Shown piece by piece: positions 43,051 through 55,838 of a stretch of 64,000 bases of DNA. Origin of the DNA: Spirogloea muscicola. Taxonomy: Eukaryota > Streptophyta > Zygnematophyceae > Spirogloeales > Spirogloeaceae. The notes beneath the pieces were generated by a model that was not told the DNA's origin, made no database searches, and was given only the letters and a program-made list of their open reading frames with translations. Within the stretch, counting starts at the first letter, position 1; the number at the start of each line of letters is the position of its first letter. The stretch is taken from NCBI GenBank assembly GCA_009602725.1, contig WELB01000050.1:137136-201135 (forward strand). The letters run 5' to 3'. Both the position numbers and the translations under genes were made by a program.

Positions 43051-43854
43051 CAGCTTCAATCCAGGCTCTTCTGTCATCACCTTTCACCATCTTCATTTGT
43101 ATTGGCTCATCAGGATGCCCTTGACATAATTGCAAGGTTGGTCTGTACATGTCCATTGTCCCGATGAATATATGGAGGACAATATTTAGAAGCTTAGAGG
43201 AAGCGGAAGGGGTCATTACCCCATCAATGCTGTCAAGCTGGGAATACCATGTATGCCTCGCCTGCAACAGATCAGCTGCACAATCGAGCAAGCCTCTGGT
43301 TGTATCTTGTGAGAAGCACAGGCTATTGTCCACATACTTCACATTCTATTGAGGAAGTGTCCAGTGGTTGATGCGAACATCTCTTCCCAATGTGACATTT
43401 GGCGAGGTCGTGGTGCTTCTTTCAGCAATGCATACAAGTGTTGGGGTTGCAATGATGAGTCCAGCTCTAAGCAGGGTATCTCTACCTGTCTCTACCTCTT
43501 AGGGCAACTTATAGCGTACCTTAGTAGGGAATGCATATTTCAGTGATGACATGTAGTCCATTCACGTGCATCAACCCATATGCTTAGCTAGCCGTAAATG
43601 GTGTTGGTAGCTATCTAGGTAATATCAGGTCATTGAGTTGAACAAATTACCTGCTGAAATCGTCAGGCCACGAAGTCCAGAAGTTCTCATTGGGCTTTGG
43701 CTGTTGACCACATGCACAGCTTGCTCTATGCATCTGGTCAGCAAGGAGATTGTAGATGCCTGTATCGGAATCTAATGCATGCACAGCAGGGGAGCCACAG
43801 CTTTGAGCTAGCTCTGAACAAGCATCTGGAGCCAGGTGCTGACTGCTGCTGAGA
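43051..43854 (-). pseudogene. Remnant of an unrecognised gene (two exons)
   Basis: Two minus-strand exons join in phase: about 43854-43651 (APDACSELAQSCGSP; ALDSDTGIYNLLADQMHRAS; NENFWTSWPDDFSR) and 43295-43051 (GLLDCAADLLQARHTWYSQL; LLNIVLHIFIGTMDMYRPTL; KGDDRRAWIEAG). Splice sites on both sides look real. Upstream the frame meets LINE sequence at 43.87 kb; downstream the thioredoxin gene starts to overlap. If the second exon is not spliced at 43051 it reads to a stop at 42947 in antisense to the last thioredoxin exon. No family recognised. It may be a gene cut by LINE insertion and rearrangement, or a short gene with unseen ends. Confidence 0.5.
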
Positions 43855-43864
43855 AGGTGGTAGT

Positions 43865-44200
43865 GGGGCATCCGTGGTGATAGGCATGATGTTGTTCAAT
43901 TCCACGACCGCGGTACCCGGCATTGCGCATCAAAACCCGCCAGGGCATCACGGAGGAGGTTGTGGATGCCCACCACTTCTGGTCCAGTGGGGCATCGCAG
44001 CATGTGACTGGCGAGCTCAGCACCCTCTGCACGAAAGCCGCACTCACACTGGCGCACCCCAATCAGGCAGTTAGGTGGGAGGCCGAGGAAGAGTTGAAGC
44101 AACGTCCGAAAGAAGGAAGGGCTCGCCCATTGAGGATAGGGGCTGAAATAGCCAGCCCAAACAAAAAGGAACAAAGTACGAGAAGGGGGCCAGGGAAAGC
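43865..44200 (-). mobile_element. LINE zinc knuckle/endonuclease fragment plus tail module
   Basis: Minus frame FLGLPPNCLIGVRQCECGFR then ELASHMLRCPTG and HNLLRDALAGF; a frame change then gives VVELNNIMPITTDAPLPPS, the segment before the endonuclease core. Upstream on the minus strand (44.10-44.17 kb) lies a tail module (GGGCTCGCCCATTGAGGATA in plus). Both ends truncated. Confidence 0.7.
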
Positions 44201-44690
44201 GCTAAGAAAAACAAGCACAACAAGAAACAAAGCAGCTACGTATTACTCAGCTACGTATTACTACCGAAAGGCCTCGGAGCTGATGCTGAAGGCGTTGGCG
44301 ACGGCGTGTGAGGTGATTGATCCTCAGTAGAGGGCGATGGCTGGGATTGGTTAGCCCCAGAGTTCAGATTAAAGAAAGTTCCAAGGGGCCAGAAAAGCGT
44401 TATAGCACAGAAACGACTCAAGTGGCTGCTCGAGTGGCCAAGAAATAGCTTCCAATGCAAGCAAATGGCTGTGATTCGGAACAGCTCTTCCAAATTGAAA
44501 CCATTGGCTGTGAGAAGGCTTGCCCAAGGAAGAACACACCGATTTTGGTCATTCCTCTGAGCGCTGTTCTTCCTTGGGCAAGCATGAAGGGGAGCGCTGA
44601 AGGGGAAGTAGCGTAGGGAGGCGGAAATTGCTAGTGGTCGGCTCGACCCCCACGCACGTCACTGAATGGCCAGCCCCCCCCCCCGCAGCG
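44201..44690. repeat. Decayed LINE-tail sequence
   Basis: AACAAGCACAACAAGAAACA near 44.21 kb matches 11.08-11.10 kb in reverse; a 19-base inverted pair (CTTGCCCAAGGAAGAAC and GTTCTTCCTTGGGCAAG) spans 44,518-44,585. No gene. Confidence 0.45.
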
Positions 44691-44950
44691 TCGGAGTGGG
44701 CTAACCGCGGCAAGCAGCAAGCAAGCGCGCCGAGTCGGCTGACCGTGCCTCAGGCAGTGGGCCGGCTAACCGGGGCGCCCACCCGGGTTCAGGTGGGGGG
44801 GCCCGTCGGCTGACCCGGTTGACGGGTCCGCTAAGCGGCTGGCAGTCCAAACATGCCGCTGACCCGGTCGACGGAGCGGCTAACGCCGCTAATTGGTCAG
44901 CAGTCCGAACCTCCCCCAGGCCGGCTCAAGGCCGGGGTTGACCCGACCGC
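44691..44950 (+). repeat. Degenerate GGCTRAC-rich array
   Basis: Around nine variants of GGCTAACC/GGCTGACC, mostly flanked by CGG or CCGG, occur in 250 bp upstream of the BAR gene, in GC-rich sequence. Irregular spacing. Could be a decayed minisatellite or a set of binding sites. Confidence 0.45.
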
Positions 44951-45461
44951 ACGGTCGCCGCGACAGCCAGTCCTTTCAGATTTATTGATAGCAGCTGGGC
45001 CCCGCTCCTGGACTCGTGATCGGATCCGTCGGCGAATGGGGCCCCGGGACAAACCCCCGCCCTCCGGCCATCCGCGGATTCTTCCGGCCCCGGGCGCGGC
45101 TGACTGCGCTTGACTGCCGCCCCGCCGCGGACGCCGCCGCCGCTCGCGGGGCCACGGGCAACGGCGCGGCCGCCGCCATGGCCGCTACGCCCGCCGGTCG
45201 CTGCTGCGAGCCGAGCGCCGGTCCGCCGCCGATCCGCCGGCAGTTGTGACCGGCGGCGCGAATATGCGCAGAAGCGCCGGGAGCTGCCCGGCCTGATGCG
45301 GGCGCGCCGCGGGACGACCAGGCCAGCTCGGTGCTGCGACGGGGGCCCGTCGATCCTCTTCTCCTCGGCACAGTCGTGCGCTGCTTGGTTTGCTGGTGAA
45401 ACGGCACGCCGTGGCCACCGATAGAGGCCGAGGCGAGCATCCGCTGGCGGCGCTCAATGCG

Positions 45462-48400
45462 ATGAAGTCCCTGCGACGGCTGGCCCAGGGGGCTAAGGCT
45501 CAGCCCCGTCAGGAGGAGCCTGCGCTGGCGCTGGAGCAGCCGGAGGACGCCGAGGAGTTCGCGGAGCCTCTGAAGGTACAGGCAGAACTCTGCGCGCTTT
45601 GCGCCTGATGAGAGCGGACGGAAGCACGAACCTCCGCACGGCAGGCTTTCTAGTCCTGGTCAGTGACTGGCCTGACTGCTAGAGAGAGGCACCGTGGACA
45701 GGATTCGGCGAGATCTTGTTAGCGAGGCAGAGTTAGACAAGCGAGTGATGCAGGTATCAAGGTGGAGCCATGAGGAGTGCCAAAGGCCGACCTGCAGACC
45801 AGCGCTTTACATGCTAAGGCCTTGGTTACCTTGGCTCTCAGGACTCTGTGCCTCTGCGTGTTAAGGGTGTGCGACAGCACTTAGTCTAGAGTGGGAGTAG
45901 CAGGGTTTATTCTCTTGACCACTTCAAGGGTCTAGCTAAGAGAAGCAGCCGGCAACAAGATGACTACTGGCTGCTTCGGAGCTTCGGAGCAACATGTTCG
46001 AGTGTAAAGCTTCCAAGTTCTGAAGCTTTGTAGCCACCAGTCTTGAGCCAAAGGAGAGCAGCAGAGAGCATAGTTGGCATCACATGTAGATGAGTCTGCC
46101 AGGACCTTGCGAAGACGAGGGTGGCAACCTGAGACATTAGCATCTGAACTGACTCCAGCTGACCATCTATACATGCTGCTGGAGTTGTGCAGGAAGCACG
46201 GGCAAGTCGCCTGAAGTATCAGAAGCTTCTCAAAGCATCGTATTGCCTTCGAGAGACTGCCAAGGGTGAGATGCTGCTGTTAGCATCACTGGCCACCAAG
46301 CCCAGCTTGTTACTGAGTTTGTGGCGAGTGTATGAGTGAGTCAGTGTGTCACTCTAGGAGATTGTGATGCCAGGCTTCACAAGGAGTACTCCTTTGAAGT
46401 CAATGAGATTCATTGAGTAGCAGAGCAACGCAGTCAATGAGATTCATTGAGTAGCAGCAATGCCTGAGTATTTTCCGCATGGATCTCTTGGCTGATGAAT
46501 TCTTGCAAGCCTGTTGTGTGACAGCGGTAGCCAAGGCCTCCTTGCATATGGCTACCACAATGGCAGAAACATATGGATCCAGCAAGGACAAGGGCATAGG
46601 TTGATTTTTGACAACCTGCCTTCAAATCTCCATCATCATAAGAGAATGATTGACTGGGATGTCTGGAACACTGTCTGACACACTTAGCCCTTGCGACAAG
46701 TAAAACCCCAACCACTTCTTGCACGAGAGAGGCTGATACAGGACTTATATTGAGCAGCGAAATACATCATGAATCAGCTTTCAAAGTCAATGCAATTAAG
46801 ACATTCATCTGTGTGATGTGCAGGGGAGAGCTTCAGAATAGCATCAACAATCCAGATGGACCTCTCGAAATTCATGAGCAGATATGTGAGAAGGCTTTGT
46901 AGACATGCACCCTTTTATTGTTAGATAGCAAGTGATATTCGTACACCGCTTCTTGTCATAAGTGGCTGTCACTGCAAGTCGGTACCCTTACTCAAGCCCT
47001 GCTGTCTAGCGGGTCTTCACCTTTTCCTTGAGGCCACTTCTGCTTGCTGTGCAGAGCCGCTACATTGAGCAGACAATGGTTAGCTCATTGGAAGTACTTC
47101 TGAAGGAATTGGATCAAGTGGAAGTGAGTGCCTTGTTGCTCGACCATGTAGATGTGCACGTTAATGAGAAGAAGCTTGTGTGACTGCTACGCAGACTCTT
47201 CAATTATAGCAAGGTTCAGAGGTGCATGATCACAAGGAGCATTTGCCAGCTGGCAGTTCAGTGGATGCCTGCCTCGTAAGACGCCTGCATTGCTTATCTA
47301 GTCCGTCTAGCCGGTGCTCACGCTGACATACCTCAATTTGATTGTAACAGACGACCAATGACGCATATGAGTTGAAGAGGTACAGTGCATCTACCTTGTT
47401 CAAAAGCTTTTCCGCGCTCCTTCCGATTTCGAGTGTAGTTGCTCATTTCTGCTGCTGAATGGTTATTACCTTGTGGGTGATGTCAGTGTAATAAATTCAC
47501 ATTGCAATACTGGGTCGTGGGATGTGGATTTCTCCTCCTTATTGAGGGCCTCTAGCAGTTATAAGTGATTGACTGCATGGCACATGGCATTACTTCACAT
47601 GATTTTCGTGTCTGACATGCAGTAATGAGCCTGCAGGGTTGAATACACTGAGCATCGCCTACGGGCAGCCAGGTCAAAGCCTGGGGAGGGTTTAGGTTCC
47701 AAAGGAGAGGGCTCGCCTGCCCACGAGCTGCAGCAGGCCAAGGAGGACTTTGATGAGATAGCAATGACTTTGGGGTGCCGTCTGCTCTCGCTTGAGCAGA
47801 GGCAAGCCCGGAGCCTCATCTCGCAGCTTGCCAGGCATCACCGCGCACAGGTGCTTTTGCCACCACTCTCATCTTACGTAGTATACCCCAAAGGGTTAGG
47901 ATCAAGCCCAGAACCTGACTCATTAGCTGGACCGTCGAAGCTCAGATTGTCAAGCTCAAACTCTCTGACAAGAATAACAACAGCCTGCCGCTTGACAAGC
48001 CAGCTGTTTTGATTGGGCAGTATTGAGAAGTCTGTTGAACTCAGTGACAGCTTGTAATCAAATACTGCAAAATGACACTGACGTGCTTGACCTCTCTGGT
48101 TTTGTTGTGCTTTACCTCTCTGATCTTGTTGTGCACTTGCGAACAGGTTGTCCTTCACAAGAAGTCCCTTCGCAGGCTGCAGCTGGCAAGCTCGTACATT
48201 CATGCTGTTGCCATGGAGCAGCAAAGTGAGGTTCGGCTAGTGCCACTAGATGGTGAAGATGACAACTGGGAGCTTGAGGAAGAAACCGAGAAGGTCAGCC
48301 CTTCTTGCTGCATGTGTTTGACAGCTACTTCACTGAGGTGATTCACCATAGCAGCTGGAAGAGGCCTCTTCATTACAGTCACCCATAGAGGCAGCTGTTA

Positions 48401-51400
48401 TCTCATGACTGTGCTGTTGTTAAAGTCTTAGGTAACGAGGGTGGTCCCCGTATTCGAAGCAAAGGTTGCTTTCTCATTATCTCTTCATTCACAGCTTACA
48501 TGCAGATTACAGGAAAGCATTTGGGTACCACTCATATGTTCCATCTGTCATCCTGCACAGTGCCCAAATAGCCTTGCAAACCGTAGGATTCGTGAAGCAG
48601 CTATTAGAAGGAAATGCACGACTTCAAGCTCGAACTCAAATGTGAATTGCTGTGATGTTGGGGAACAGACATTGCAGGAGCCGAGGCAACTCAGTGTTCA
48701 GTCCTCTCCAATCATCTTTGCCACCGAGGCAAGCTTTTGGCAGAACCCAAGCACGGCAGGCTGCCTATGCCGTTGTATATGCTTACTTGCTCGAGCATGC
48801 TGTTTACCTGCGACATGTTGGTTTGCTTTGCTATGCACCTCTTGAGGTGCTGAGCAAGACCTCTTTGTAATGGCTGACTCAGGTCAAGGATGTACCTCAG
48901 GAGCTGCCCTCAGAGTGGTCCAACCTTCTGTCAACCCTTGACCAGACACTCATGGCAATGGGACTCTCGACTTTGAGCCCATCAGACACGGTATTCACAT
49001 TGAATGCTGTTTTACGAGCGGCAGCAGAGGCTGGCGAGTTGCACATGCAGGCTGGAAGGGCGAGTCATAAGGTATCCTTGCCCAGCAAATCTGCGCCGCT
49101 GTCCTTCACTGCACGCACTGTTACCCAGCCTGAACGGCTGTCTCCACCATCAGATGCGGCAACGCAAGACAACGGCAGTCAGGAGGGCAGGACTGCAAAG
49201 GAAGAGACGGCTGGCAGCAGCAAGCTGGCGGCATTGACCTCCAACGAGGGTTTGGGAGGGGCGACGGATGCTCCAATTGGCTCATCAGAGCCACTGCAAC
49301 CACGAGAGGCGGCAGCCAATGTGAAGCGCACAGTTTACCAGCGATCAGAGTCAGGACCGCTGGCACTACCGGCAGGCATGGAGCTGCCAGCGCTGAAGGT
49401 TGACTTTAAGAAGGGGCTGCAGACAGTGGCGGCGAGGTCCAACTTGGCCCCAACAAGGACTGACCAGGGCCTGTTTATGGCAACGGCAGCCATGCCCAAC
49501 AAGTCTCCTGTCAGTAAGTCGGGGCCTCTTCTCTCACCCCTGGTTCATGCCCAGTCCTCATCCTTGGCATTGCAGCCAGGCGGCAGGCCCGGCGTGCTAC
49601 CCTCGCCTTCGTCGCTTGCAGGCCAGGCTCAGGTCAGCGCTGCCATGGCTCCTCGCATGGGTCCCAGCACCAAGTTAGGACCTCTCTCCTGCGGTCCTCT
49701 TAGCAGGAGCTACAGTCATTCAGGACCTCTACTACGGTCAGGGCAGCAGCTGGCAATAGCCAGCGGCTCCTCCCTCCAGACTGCTGTGCAACCTCCTGCG
49801 ACGGCCGTCGGCAAGCAGAAGCCGGCAAAAGCGGAGTTGAGGTCGCCAATATCCGATTCTCCAACTGTCTCGCCGCCGTCCTCCCCGCAGCAGCTTCACA
49901 GGCTCCCGCCACCTCCTCTCGCCACTGCTCAGCCTGCTTCCTTTCCCAAGCAAGCCACTCCGATATCTTCCTTGGGCAATCTAGTAGAACCTTCGAGGAA
50001 AGCTGGCAGGTCTCTCCCCATGAGCTGGCCCCTGAGTGGCCCACTTTACCTTGACAAGCCTGGCGCAAGCACCAGTTACTCTGCTAGTAATCTGGGGGCT
50101 TCTGGGCCCCTGCTGCCAACACTGGCAGTGCCCATGCCCCTGCCGTCTCCGTCTGATCCTTCCCTAGCTGCGACAGCCACCACCCAGGCTCACTTGGCTG
50201 GCCCTGGTGGCCAGAAATTGCAAAGGTGGCAGAGCCACCAGCGAATACCCTCGCAAATTGTGGAGGTGTCAGACGAGGGGGAGTCCATGAGGGACGACTC
50301 ACCTTCTGGCGCATCCTTGGTATCACCAACCGGGCCAGGATACCCCCCACCCCCGGCAAACCCACCACCTGCTCATCCTGACTTCAGCAGACAGGACGCT
50401 GCAACAGTAAGATTTGTACATCTGTACCCCTTTCATGAGGGTGGTGGTCTGCACCCACTTCCATCCTGCAATTGTGCAATGACATACGTCTCCCTTGCTG
50501 TCCTGCTTTCTTTGATGGAGTAAAGTGCTAGAGAGGGCAACTTTGGGTTTTGAAGGTTCTCCGTGGTGTATGTTGATTTGAGCTTCTTTTGGCTTGCTAC
50601 CAGTAGAATCTTCTGCTGGCTAATGTCAGGTCGTGCACTTCTGTGAAACTGTAAGTTCGTCTATTCACATGTACATGCCCATGCATCAGTTCATAATGTC
50701 CTGATAAAGAAGATGTTCTATGTGTCTTCAGATGTACTTTCGTACGCAAGTGTACGACTCTCCTAAGCCCCGAATTGGACCAGGAGGATGGCCCATTTTT
50801 GATGAGCCCACTCAGTCCCAGGCCACAAAGGGGCCACAAGAGGCGGCTGAATATCATCATGTCGCAGCTGGTCCGTTAGATGGTAAGCATGCTTGGACCA
50901 CTGCTCTTAACTGGTGCATATTATGGACATGCTAGTTAGCTCCAACATTGCTGTGCAAGGTCCCCTAGCTATTTGTACAGGCGTATGTTTTAAGCACAAT
51001 GCACTTTGCTACTGTCTCACGATGCATTTTCCTTCTGTCAGCTTCTCTGGTCTTCTTTGAGAAGGTTTCTTTCCAGGCAGACTTTGGCCCTCAGCTTGCC
51101 AAGCACTTGGTGGCCTATTAGAGGCACCTGCTTTTCCTGTGATCAAGGGTTGCTGATCTTGCAGCAACTGTTATTGCAGACTTGAGCATGCAGGAGAGGA
51201 GTGAGCTTGTGGAGCAGGTGCGGAATGTGCGCTGGCACAGCAGCGCCAACTTCGCTGTGCCAGATTGGTCAGCCCTTCCACAAACTGATCGCCAGCGCTT
51301 GCTCCAGGTAAAGTCAATTACCAGGCGCCCTCCTTGGCCCCATCAAGAAGTGCCCCATTATCACGAATGCTCAATAAAGAAGGGCTGCAAATTATGCCTA

Positions 51401-51802
51401 GGCACAAGGCAATGTCGTCCACATTGTTTTACAGGGTCCATTGTGGCCTGTGTTTCCTCTGTGTTGAGCATCCATTTATCTTGCTCTAGTGCATTGTCAC
51501 AGTGTGCGTCTGATTGGTAGAAACTACTTGACAAGGGACTTTGGTGGATAAAGAAAAGGGCCATACTATTGTATGGTACTCCAAGTGTCCCTGCATACAG
51601 GAAGCTCTATCGTGGTCATGTTGGTGCAAAGCATTGCACTTGCACTCGGCACCTCAAACTCTGTCGGCTTTCTTTGCAGGCTCTTGCAAGTGTGATCCAA
51701 GCCAAGCGGGGCACTGCGTGGACTGACAGCGGGCAGCTCCTGGAGCTGCGCGCTAGGAATGGTGCAAGCCCCCCTCAGCCCGTCCTCAGCAGACGGCCCT
51801 AG
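45462..51802 (+). CDS. At2g33490-like BAR-domain protein
   Basis: Supported exons: 45462-45575 (MKSLRRLAQ start, as in plants), 46193-46265, 46824-46885, 47055-47123, 47210-47275, 47351-47379, 47637-47850, 48147-48293, 48432-48464, 48506-48641, 48678-48846, 48883-50406, 50732-50882, 51180-51307, 51680-51802 (stop). The block LQQAKEDFDEIAMTLGCRLL, SLEQRQARSLISQLARHHRA and VVLHKKSLRRLQ is the coiled BAR region as in Arabidopsis At2g33490/At5g41100. The large exon is Pro/Ser-rich with repeated SGPL motifs (ESGPLALP, KSGPLLSP, HSGPLLRS, PLSGPLYL), also a plant-family trait. BAR domains bind curved membranes as dimers. All phases agree except one junction between 48293 and 48506, and an exon between 45575 and 46193 is probably missing. 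The last three exons have no plant counterpart that I recall. Confidence 0.8.
46399..46466 (+). repeat. 34-bp tandem duplication in an intron
   Basis: GTCAATGAGATTCATTGAGT followed by AGCAG occurs twice, 34 bp apart, inside an intron of the BAR gene. Confidence 0.85.
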
Positions 51803-52514
51803 CATGCCTGACTTTGCAACCTTCCCAACGCTACATCAAAGAAGGTGCTTGCAACCATGGCGCTTATCAGCAGAGTGTGCAGCCTCAGGTGAATACTAGG
51901 CAGACAGGGGTCCCTCATCTAGAGCTCAGGTTACACTTGTGTGCAACTGGGCATCTGATCCCTGAATTGCTGTCACTCCTGCCCTACATCGATCAAACCA
52001 GTGGAGGAGGGCTGATCGCGTCGCGTTAGCTTCCTGATGCCTCAAAGCCCACGCCATGGCAGTCGTGTTGGCTGCCCATTACATTTACTTAACAGTAAGC
52101 AAACCCAGCTTCCTATACGCTGTCATACGCTGAGAAAGTGAGGGTGCAATGCAAAGGCTTAGTTGGGGGTTGGGTTCCACATTTGGCATGGCCATGTCTT
52201 CCTACAACCTCTTTGTGCAGTTGTGCTGAAGAACATTCAGGGAGGCTTTGAGACTGCTACTGAAGCTGTGCAAGCCAGATCACAGTTACTTGTCCTCATC
52301 GAAAAGGTTGGCAGTCTTTGCGTTCATCAACAGTATAACTGGACATGCGAGGAGCAACTTGGTGCACCTTCTCAAATTGCATATATTTTACTAGCAAGAG
52401 TTGAATGGGGTTCAGAAGTACCATGTGGCAACCCTGCCACGGCCAGCTTCACAATTTAGCAGAGTCAGGTACTAAGTCAGGCACAGCACTAATCACTCAA
52501 TGCAGCCTGAGAAC
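51803..52514. other. Convergent 3' intergenic region
   Basis: Spacer between the 3' ends of the BAR gene (+) and the beta-propeller gene (-). Nothing recognised. Confidence 0.4.
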
Positions 52515-55500
52515 TCAGGCTAGCAGCCCTGCGGCTATAGCAGAGAGAAGCGCGGTCACAAGATGGATGGCTGTAGCAGGAGCGCTGTATGTGGCTGCGC
52601 TTGGTGGGGGGCTTGTGCTAGGGCTGCCGGGTGAAGGCACGACAGACAGACTGTCGCAGGAAAATGTGGTGCTGACACTGCCGGGCTCGGGCTCCGTGCC
52701 ATTGAACACGCCAGGCTGGAAGCTGCTTGGTGGAAGAAGTGAAGAGCATGCCATGAGCCAATCATCAAATGTCATACTCATCATAAATCCATCTGCCTAT
52801 GCTGTTGTGGCACTTGATGCTACAATGGTATGCTCCAGTGGGAACTTCACATATGCTGAATATATCACCTTGCACGGAGTAAACTGTAGGCAACCTAGCA
52901 GATGACAGGCTGATGTCCTGCTCAAGAGGCGAGTAGGAGCTGACCTGATGAGCTGAGGGCCTTCAATATCATACTTCTTGATCTCTTGCGTGTTGTGATT
53001 GTAACAATAGACAGCATTCTCATAGGCAGCAGTGGTACAGATGGCAACCACGCCGCCACTCAACGGCCTGCTGCCTGACACATTGCTGTAGAGAGCATCC
53101 CCAACAAAGTTGTAGCCGGAAGCGCCCAAAGGATTCTGCATACGGTGGACAATGTCAGAACATCTGATCAGATGTATGAGAAAGTATCGATGGTCGTATA
53201 TGCGGCAATTGATAATGCATACTGCGGACACACGTTGCTGATCGCTTGTATTGAAAGTTAGCTGGGATGCTTGTCCAAGGCTCACTGGGCAAATGTGGCA
53301 CCTGTTGACCCATCTTTATGATTGTGATGTAGCTGTTCAACTCGCTCGTTGGACAATTGGCACCACAACTGAAGATCTTGAGAAGGTCGACCGCAGCCAT
53401 CCCTGGCCCGTTGGCCAAAGATATATATGCCATGTAGGACGATGCTCCCTGCCATGAGCAGAGCACAGAGGGTTGAGCAAGGTTTGGGGCTAACAGCTGG
53501 AGGCTACACAACCTGCGTCAAGGCATCCAACTCTCGGTTGCGTGTCTCATGTAGCAGCACGCCCTCACCGATGCGGTCGTGATGGGGTAGAAAGCGACAC
53601 TCGACGGTGTCCCATTGACAGTAATGGCAGTGTAGTTAAAGCTATTTCCAGCTGTGAAGTGCAAAGTATGTATGATATTCCGATCTGGTGCCACTGCCAG
53701 TAAGTAGGACTGATCTGGCGTGACATATACGTGATCAGCCTGCAGGACGAGGTCAGCATAAGGTGCGTGAGATGGCTGCAGAGACATCATTGTAGCTTAT
53801 TGTGATACTGTGCGACAAGAAAGGTTACAACTTGTCACAAGTACTCACACGGATTTGCCAGAAGTCGGTAATCTCATTGTTATCAGGATTGAATTCCACC
53901 AAGCCAGGTTGGGGTCCACTTTCATCTCCACCTTCGTCGTCACTTGTGCAGACAACAAAAACGCGACCAGCTACTTGACTGTAGCGAAGATCGTGGGTCC
54001 CTGGTCATCAAGGAACAGGACGAACTTAACGTTCCACCCAGCGTACTCTTGGCCTTATCTTCTTAGCCTTGACAATGCAATGAGATTGAATCTCTTCCAC
54101 CAGGACTAAGAGCATCAGGTCAGGATCATCGATGTCATCGATGTAACATGCATAGCCCAGCTCTGCATGAGTCAGTGAGCCAATGTGACTGGAGCACTTT
54201 TGCAAGGGGTTGCAGTGGCTCTTCCTCCTACAAAGAGAGGTCTTTGTTCCTGTATATGTACCTGGGCAGACGATTGTCTTGTTGTTTACTGATCCAACAG
54301 CAGTGAAGTTCAAGAACGACACACGATTGTTCGCCTGCCCCGTTGCATCCTCGAGCAGATTGACCTCATATACTCCTGGCTGATTGACATTAGTGACATA
54401 CCCAATGTTTGGCTCTGTTGCTGCCATGTCAAGGAACAATGTGGAGCAGCTTGTCAACTTGTCAGGAACGACATAGTGGCTTGATCATCTCTGAACGAAT
54501 CTCATGTTGATATTACTTCACAGGCAGAAGGGATGTCACCAGACATGAGAGTTGCTACTCAGGAAGGACGATGCAGTAGACATGACCTCTTTGAGTAACT
54601 GTCAACTAGCACATGTGTGGGTTGGGAGGATGTGGTGAGTGGGCTTGCCAATGTCGAATAGCAGTCCGCCATGCCCAGGAATCTTCTCACTCCCATCCAG
54701 CACAGTGTTTGAAATAACCTCATACGGCGGCTTTGCGTCAATTACATCAAAGGTTCCCTCTGAGTCAGAATGTGACCAGATTTGTTGCTGCAAAAGAACA
54801 GGCAGGCCTGAGAACATGTGAGATGACGAGTCTGCAGTGTATGCTCCTTGCAGGGGACCAACGCCATGCTTGACACAGCTAGTGGTCTGGGAACGTTCAG
54901 TCTCTGCTTTGCGGCTGTCGTTTGGAAACCTAGGTGCAGGCTGCCATGATGAATCTAATCAGAGCACAGGCACGCACAGAATGCGGAAAGCAGCAGTAAG
55001 TCGTGCTGATCGTCTTGGAAAAGCCCACCAAGTAGGGAATGTAGTAATTGTGGACGGGCCTGGATGTCAGCACGATCGTGGCAACCACTGCCTGTTGCTG
55101 AACATTGAGAACAAAGACCGCGCCGATCGTCTCGTTGTAGATCACATTGACGAACAAGGTGTGGTCCGCTGAGGCAGTGGAGGCGCTCCAGCGTCCACTG
55201 GCGAGGAGGAAGAAGAGCAAGCATGCTTCAGGAAGTGCGCTCTCCAACCAGCTCTCACAGAAGGTGGTGCTGGGCACGAGCTAGGCAACCGTTACGCTGT
55301 CCACTTGCCACAGCAAGAGGTTTCTAGGAGGCCACAACGAGACGACTCACTTGGCAGGATTGTTGGGACAGCTGTTGGGAAAGGTCAGGTTCGTAGTCGG
55401 GATGTTCTTGACTACGAGTCCTCGAGCTGCATCAATGGCGACGATCTGCGGGGCACGTCGTGGAGGGGGGTGTACAGAATGGTCTTAGCACTGCATTGTG

Positions 55501-55838
55501 TGGTAGTTTCCACACGTCGGCAAGGCAGCTGGCTCGTCGCCACTGAGCGGCAGCCCGGAGAAGGCATGCAGTAATACTCGTGCCCCGAGCGGCGGGAAGG
55601 AACGGCTTGCATGCATCAGAGGGGAGGTGGCCGTCGTGCGGCGACGGCGACGGCGGTGGCAGCGCCAGTACCTGGCCGTCAGCGAAGACGTAGAAGAGCC
55701 CGGCGTTGTTGACGTCGATCACGGGGTCGCCGCCGCGCTGGTGCTCGCCCGAGCCCGCGCCGCCGTTCGATGACGGCTGCGCGGCGGCGAGGCTGGCGGC
55801 GCCGGCGGCCAGCGCCAGGGCGCAGAGTGCGAGCGCCG
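52515..55838 (-). CDS. Secreted, probably GPI-anchored beta-propeller protein (5' partial)
   Basis: Exons in phase: >55838-55672, 55445-55351, 55197-55029, 54940 to about 54600, 54420-54262, 54000-53849, 53775-53569, 53448-53302, 53135-52945, and a last exon ending 52515. The N-terminus after the gap is a signal-peptide core, ALALCALALAAGAASLAAA. Repeated strands look like propeller blades of the YVTN/PQQ kind: NNAGLFYVFADGQIVAIDAA, HTLFVNVIYNETIGAVFVLN, QPGVYEVNLLEDATG, DRNIIHTLHFTAGNS and ENAVYCYNHNTQEIKKYDIE. Many N-x-S/T sites fit an extracellular protein. The C-terminus ends hydrophobic, AIHLVTALLSAIAAGLLA with no charged tail, as for a GPI signal. No catalytic motif seen. Role is unknown; a cell-surface binding protein is a guess. 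The start codon lies in the N-gap. Confidence 0.75.
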
